From a virus: a DNA stretch of 34,492 nucleotides. The stretch lies in IMG/VR virus record IMGVR_UViG_3300029448_000177, positions 1-34,492 of that record; one strand, written 5' to 3'. Shown piece by piece: positions 32,499 through 34,492 of this stretch. Below the pieces are notes generated by a model. It had not been told where the DNA came from. It made no database searches and saw only the letters and a list, made by a program, of their open reading frames with translations. The position numbers were made by a program, and so were the translations under genes. Each line of letters starts with the position of its first letter. Position 1 is the first letter of the stretch.

Positions 32499-32666
32499 TC
32501 ACCCCAAATAATAAGTGAACTTAGCCGCAGGTGCGTCATGTAGTTCTTGTAATTCTTGAATTGCCGCATATATTTGACGGAGTTTTAGATTCTCCCTATA
32601 TAAGTCAGACAATTCATCTTCAAGCATCTTAATTTTCTTATTTATTTTTTCTAATTCTGTATTCAT
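32499..32666 (-). CDS. Small coiled-coil protein
   Basis: 55 residues, ATG overlapping the previous stop codon (ATATGA), with GGTGGT upstream. Residues 1-45 are a heptad-like charged helix (LEKINKKIKMLEDELSDLYR, LRQIYAAIQELQELHD), a likely short coiled coil. No family is recognised. Confidence 0.55.
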   Translation of the reverse strand: MNTELEKINKKIKMLEDELSDLYRENLKLRQIYAAIQELQELHDAPAAKFTYYLG

Positions 32667-32794
32667 ATTACCACCGTAATTATTGTTATAATGGTTGCTA
32701 TGTTCACGATATTTACCATCATCAATATCTTATTACTTCTTGCTATCATAGCCAGCAATTCTTCTAATAACTCATTTGTTCTGTCCATCATCAT
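32663..32794 (-). CDS. Small membrane protein
   Basis: 43 residues beginning with three consecutive ATG codons (32794, 32791, 32788), any of which could start it. A charged N-terminal helix (RTNELLEELLAMIARSNK) is followed by one hydrophobic segment (VNIVNIATIITIITVVI). The only Shine-Dalgarno-like sequence, GAGG, is about 14 bases upstream. It resembles small holin-like or membrane regulator peptides, without proof. Confidence 0.45.
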   Translation of the reverse strand: MMMDRTNELLEELLAMIARSNKILMMVNIVNIATIITIITVVI

Positions 32795-32802
32795 AATAAA
32801 CA

Positions 32803-32982
32803 CTAGTCCTCATATTCTAACATTTTACCGTTATCATTAATACCTTGTTCAATATCAACAATAATAGCATGACGCTTCAAGTTATTCATCATTTGAAATA
32901 TTTCCTTTACTTCTTGTAAAGTAATATCCCAAGTCTCTTCTGTATCATACGATACTTTAACTGTTACATATTTAATTTTCAT
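32803..32982 (-). CDS. Small protein, unknown
   Basis: 59 residues, ATG 32982 with GGAGGAAAGAAA upstream, overlapping the end of the preceding gene by 11 bases. A strand (KIKYVTVKVSYDTEETWDI), a helix (LQEVKEIFQMMNNLKR) and a second strand (AIIVDIEQGIN) suggest a small alpha/beta fold. No family is recognised. Confidence 0.5.
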   Translation of the reverse strand: MKIKYVTVKVSYDTEETWDITLQEVKEIFQMMNNLKRHAIIVDIEQGINDNGKMLEYED

Positions 32983-33199
32983 TTTCTTTCCTCCAATATA
33001 AATTTACTTTTCCTTTTCTTTCCTTTCTACATATTTGAGAAAGATACATACCAACAGAATAAATATTCGTAATATAATGACTGTTGTTTGTTCTTGCATC
33101 TAATACAGCATAGAATATATCTTTTGAAGTAAAAGGCTCAGGGTAATCTTCAATTGCTTCTCTAATCCATTTTTTCATAAAAGTATTTATTTTTGACAT
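32972..33199 (-). CDS. Small winged-helix-like protein, copy 2
   Basis: 75 residues. It shares a pattern with the gene before it: KWIREAIEDYPEPFTSKDI here against KWIVEAIEELSSPFTVDEV there, then a central SN/NS with I-x-S, and a basic-aromatic end (VNLYWRKENE against VNTSTYRRK). The pattern of helix, helix, recognition helix and basic wing suggests a DNA-binding winged helix. The two genes are tandem paralogues. GGAGG lies 7 bases before the ATG. Confidence 0.55.
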   Translation of the reverse strand: MSKINTFMKKWIREAIEDYPEPFTSKDIFYAVLDARTNNSHYITNIYSVGMYLSQICRKERKGKVNLYWRKENEN

Positions 33200-33200
33200 A

Positions 33201-33392
33201 TCATTTCCTCCGGTATGTTGAAGTATTCACCCAATAAGCATGTCTTTTACAATACGATGCTATTTGAGTATTACTCCCAATCATTTTACTTAGGCCTTTC
33301 TTAGAGACTATTTTATCTCTTACTTCATCCACAGTAAAAGGCGAAGAAAGTTCTTCAATTGCTTCTACTATCCATTTTTCTATTAGTTTCAT
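33201..33392 (-). CDS. Small winged-helix-like protein, copy 1
   Basis: 63 residues, ATGA overlap with the zinc-finger gene, AAGGAGATG upstream. The helix MKLIEKWIVEAIEELSSPFT is followed by a helix VDEVRDKIVSKKG, a third helix SNTQIASYCKRHAYW and a basic end STYRRK. It is similar to the next gene downstream and probably arose by duplication. A DNA-binding regulator of the operon is plausible; no direct evidence. Confidence 0.55.
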   Translation of the reverse strand: MKLIEKWIVEAIEELSSPFTVDEVRDKIVSKKGLSKMIGSNTQIASYCKRHAYWVNTSTYRRK

Positions 33393-33676
33393 TTATTCAT
33401 CTCCTTTTTATAAAAATCTTCAATCTCCTTCCAAGCCTCATATAGTGGTTCAAAAGGCCCCATTTTGATTTCTTCAAGTTTCTTCTTTTTCAGTTTGTGA
33501 GCATTTAACACATTCTTCTTGAAGGCTTCCTGTGCTTTTGGTGTCATTCTCGTCAAATGGTAGCCCTCACATAGTTCGCAATAATAGTAACTAAGTTTAA
33601 CACCATCTTTCTTTTCTTTTAGCATATATTGATGAGCAACCGTAGCATTAGGATATATTATCTTTCCACATCTCAT
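33389..33676 (-). CDS. Small zinc-knuckle protein
   Basis: 95 residues. Cys at position 3 and YYYCELCEGYHLTRM (C33, C36, H41) could hold zinc; an N-terminal C plus CxxC-x4-H is common in small phage zinc proteins. The second half is a long charged helix (KKNVLNAHKLKKKKLEEIK). It is not an HNH endonuclease: the catalytic His-Asn-His set is missing. ATGA overlaps at both ends. The role is unknown. Confidence 0.6.
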   Translation of the reverse strand: MRCGKIIYPNATVAHQYMLKEKKDGVKLSYYYCELCEGYHLTRMTPKAQEAFKKNVLNAHKLKKKKLEEIKMGPFEPLYEAWKEIEDFYKKEMNK

Positions 33677-33918
33677 ACTTTCATCTCCTTTCTTTTTATA
33701 GACCAGTTATCATATGATAGGCCTTGTAATGCTACTCCTGTAATAATACCTATTAAAGAATCCGTATCTAATCTTACATACATCATAATAACTAATATTG
33801 CCGTTGCCCATATCCAATGATGAATATGATACTTAGCAGTTAATAAACTGGGAGAATGGGGAGTTAATGCTTTAGCCACTACATAGCCTGTTACTAATCC
33901 TAAACTGTATTCAATCAT
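33673..33918 (-). CDS. Small membrane protein
   Basis: 81 residues with hydrophobic segments at about 5-18 (SLGLVTGYVVAKAL), 35-47 (WIWATAILVIMMYV) and 55-66 (LIGIITGVALQGL), so two or three membrane passes, and a basic end. It is the first gene after the polymerase motif A/B part; its ATG overlaps that stop codon (ATGA). The family is not recognised. A membrane protein inserted inside a split polymerase gene is odd. Confidence 0.6.
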   Translation of the reverse strand: MIEYSLGLVTGYVVAKALTPHSPSLLTAKYHIHHWIWATAILVIMMYVRLDTDSLIGIITGVALQGLSYDNWSIKRKEMKV

Positions 33919-34492
33919 ACTTCCAACTCCTTAGCCTTAAACGCCGCTAGTCTAATTGCTTCTCTAGCACTTGCAGTAATGCTTGCGGCTAAATTAACAT
34001 CAGCCCAACCAAACCCTTGAAATGCAACAATGCCATAAAAAGATGCCATTAATCGCTTTACAGCCATTTGATTGTTATTCCACTTAACTACTTCCGAATC
34101 GTTTCCGGCCTCTCTTGCATCTCGCATAAGACGCTTATATTCATTTCGCAACTCTTTCAATTCAAGAACTGCTCTTGGCAATAAGCCCAATTTATCTGTT
34201 TTGTAATACAACATATGCTTTCTTGTTACAGGGCTAAAGTCTCTTGGAGTTGCGATATTAACTGCAAACTCTGTCGGTTCTTCGCTTTTAGTTTCAAAAG
34301 AAATATTGCGAGCAATCATCATTGACGGATAAAGACCGGCAAAATCAAAGGCGGCTACATTCAAATGTAATCCGTTTGTTCCTTCACTAAGCGGGTCATA
34401 AATCATAGCACCGTCATAAGTTTCTCTTTTATCCACTTTACTTCCAGTCTTACAAATCCAATCAGCATTACGCATAAAGTAAATAGAACCCA
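33915..34492 (-). CDS. Family B DNA polymerase, motif A and B part (partial)
   Basis: The frame is open to the right edge, so the N-terminus is outside the window; about 191 residues are seen. Motif A is FDFAGLYPSMM with the catalytic Asp. Motif B is KRLMASFYG, with Ala in place of the usual Asn before Ser. The chain then runs through ASAREAIRLAAFKAKELEV and stops just before where motif C should follow. Motif C is found 1.6 kb downstream at 32308, preceded by eight small genes. The two parts are therefore split at a clean fold boundary and would have to assemble. The exonuclease domain cannot be judged. Confidence 0.9.
   Translation of the reverse strand, partial: GSIYFMRNADWICKTGSKVDKRETYDGAMIYDPLSEGTNGLHLNVAAFDFAGLYPSMMIARNISFETKSEEPTEFAVNIATPRDFSPVTRKHMLYYKTDKLGLLPRAVLELKELRNEYKRLMRDAREAGNDSEVVKWNNNQMAVKRLMASFYGIVAFQGFGWADVNLAASITASAREAIRLAAFKAKELEV

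Noticed and set aside
33389-33676. Zinc-knuckle protein as HNH endonuclease
   Set aside because: Only the metal-binding residues are present; the catalytic His-Asn-His set is missing and half of the protein is a charged helix.
32309-33914. Intein or homing endonuclease as the cause of the polymerase split
   Set aside because: The insert holds eight separate small genes with own stop codons and start signals; no splicing blocks, LAGLIDADG, GIY-YIG or HNH pattern was found.

Overview
The window is a contiguous piece of a tailed double-stranded DNA virus (Caudoviricetes type), most likely infecting an archaeon. DNA is AT-rich, genes are tightly packed, and no host genes are visible. Evidence for an archaeal host: a fused archaeo-eukaryotic primase (PriS catalytic part plus a PriL-like four-cysteine part), an XPF/ERCC4-family nuclease with helix-hairpin-helix repeats, a family B DNA polymerase ending in a PCNA-binding PIP box, and a tRNA-Arg(UCU) whose arms look archaeal/eukaryotic. 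A low-GC virus of marine archaea (for example of Poseidoniales, like the magroviruses) is a reasonable guess, but the host assignment is inference. The window is cut at both ends: a scaffold or protease tail at the left edge and the polymerase at the right edge.

Positions 1-25494 run rightward and hold the virion genes in the usual long-tailed order. These are the C-terminus of a scaffold/protease-like protein, the HK97-type major capsid protein, small capsid-associated proteins, a membrane/GTPase/zinc-finger cassette (2904-5081), uncharacterised head proteins, a head-tail adaptor, a tail terminator, the tail tube, two tail-assembly chaperone frames joined by a canonical -1 frameshift site, the tape measure protein, a distal tail protein, a LamG-like adhesin, a 2097-residue baseplate hub/spike, tail fibre proteins and two micro-ORFs with one membrane segment each. 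No tail sheath gene is seen, so a siphovirus-like non-contractile tail is likely.

Positions 25496-34492 run leftward and hold replication and recombination genes. From right to left these are family B polymerase (motifs A and B), eight small ORFs, the C-terminal polymerase part (motif C, thumb, PIP box), a Cas4/RecB-like Fe-S nuclease, two small proteins, the fused primase, the XPF-type nuclease, a P-loop helicase-like ATPase, a DUF4177-like protein, a DEDDy 3'-5' exonuclease, a small membrane protein, a zinc ribbon, a hairpin terminator and tRNA-Arg. The two arrays converge at about 25495. Genes overlap or abut throughout, often as ATGA, and many rightward junctions use a cassette in which the stop codon lies inside the Shine-Dalgarno motif (TGAGGTGATT, then ATG or TTG). 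No intergenic gap exceeds 300 bases.

The most unusual points are an Arf/SR-beta-like small GTPase with a hydrophobic N-terminal helix, sitting with two membrane proteins inside the capsid operon; a family B polymerase split between motifs B and C by an eight-gene insertion; a textbook frameshift signal in an apparently archaeal virus; and two stretches inside structural genes with foreign-looking codon use.
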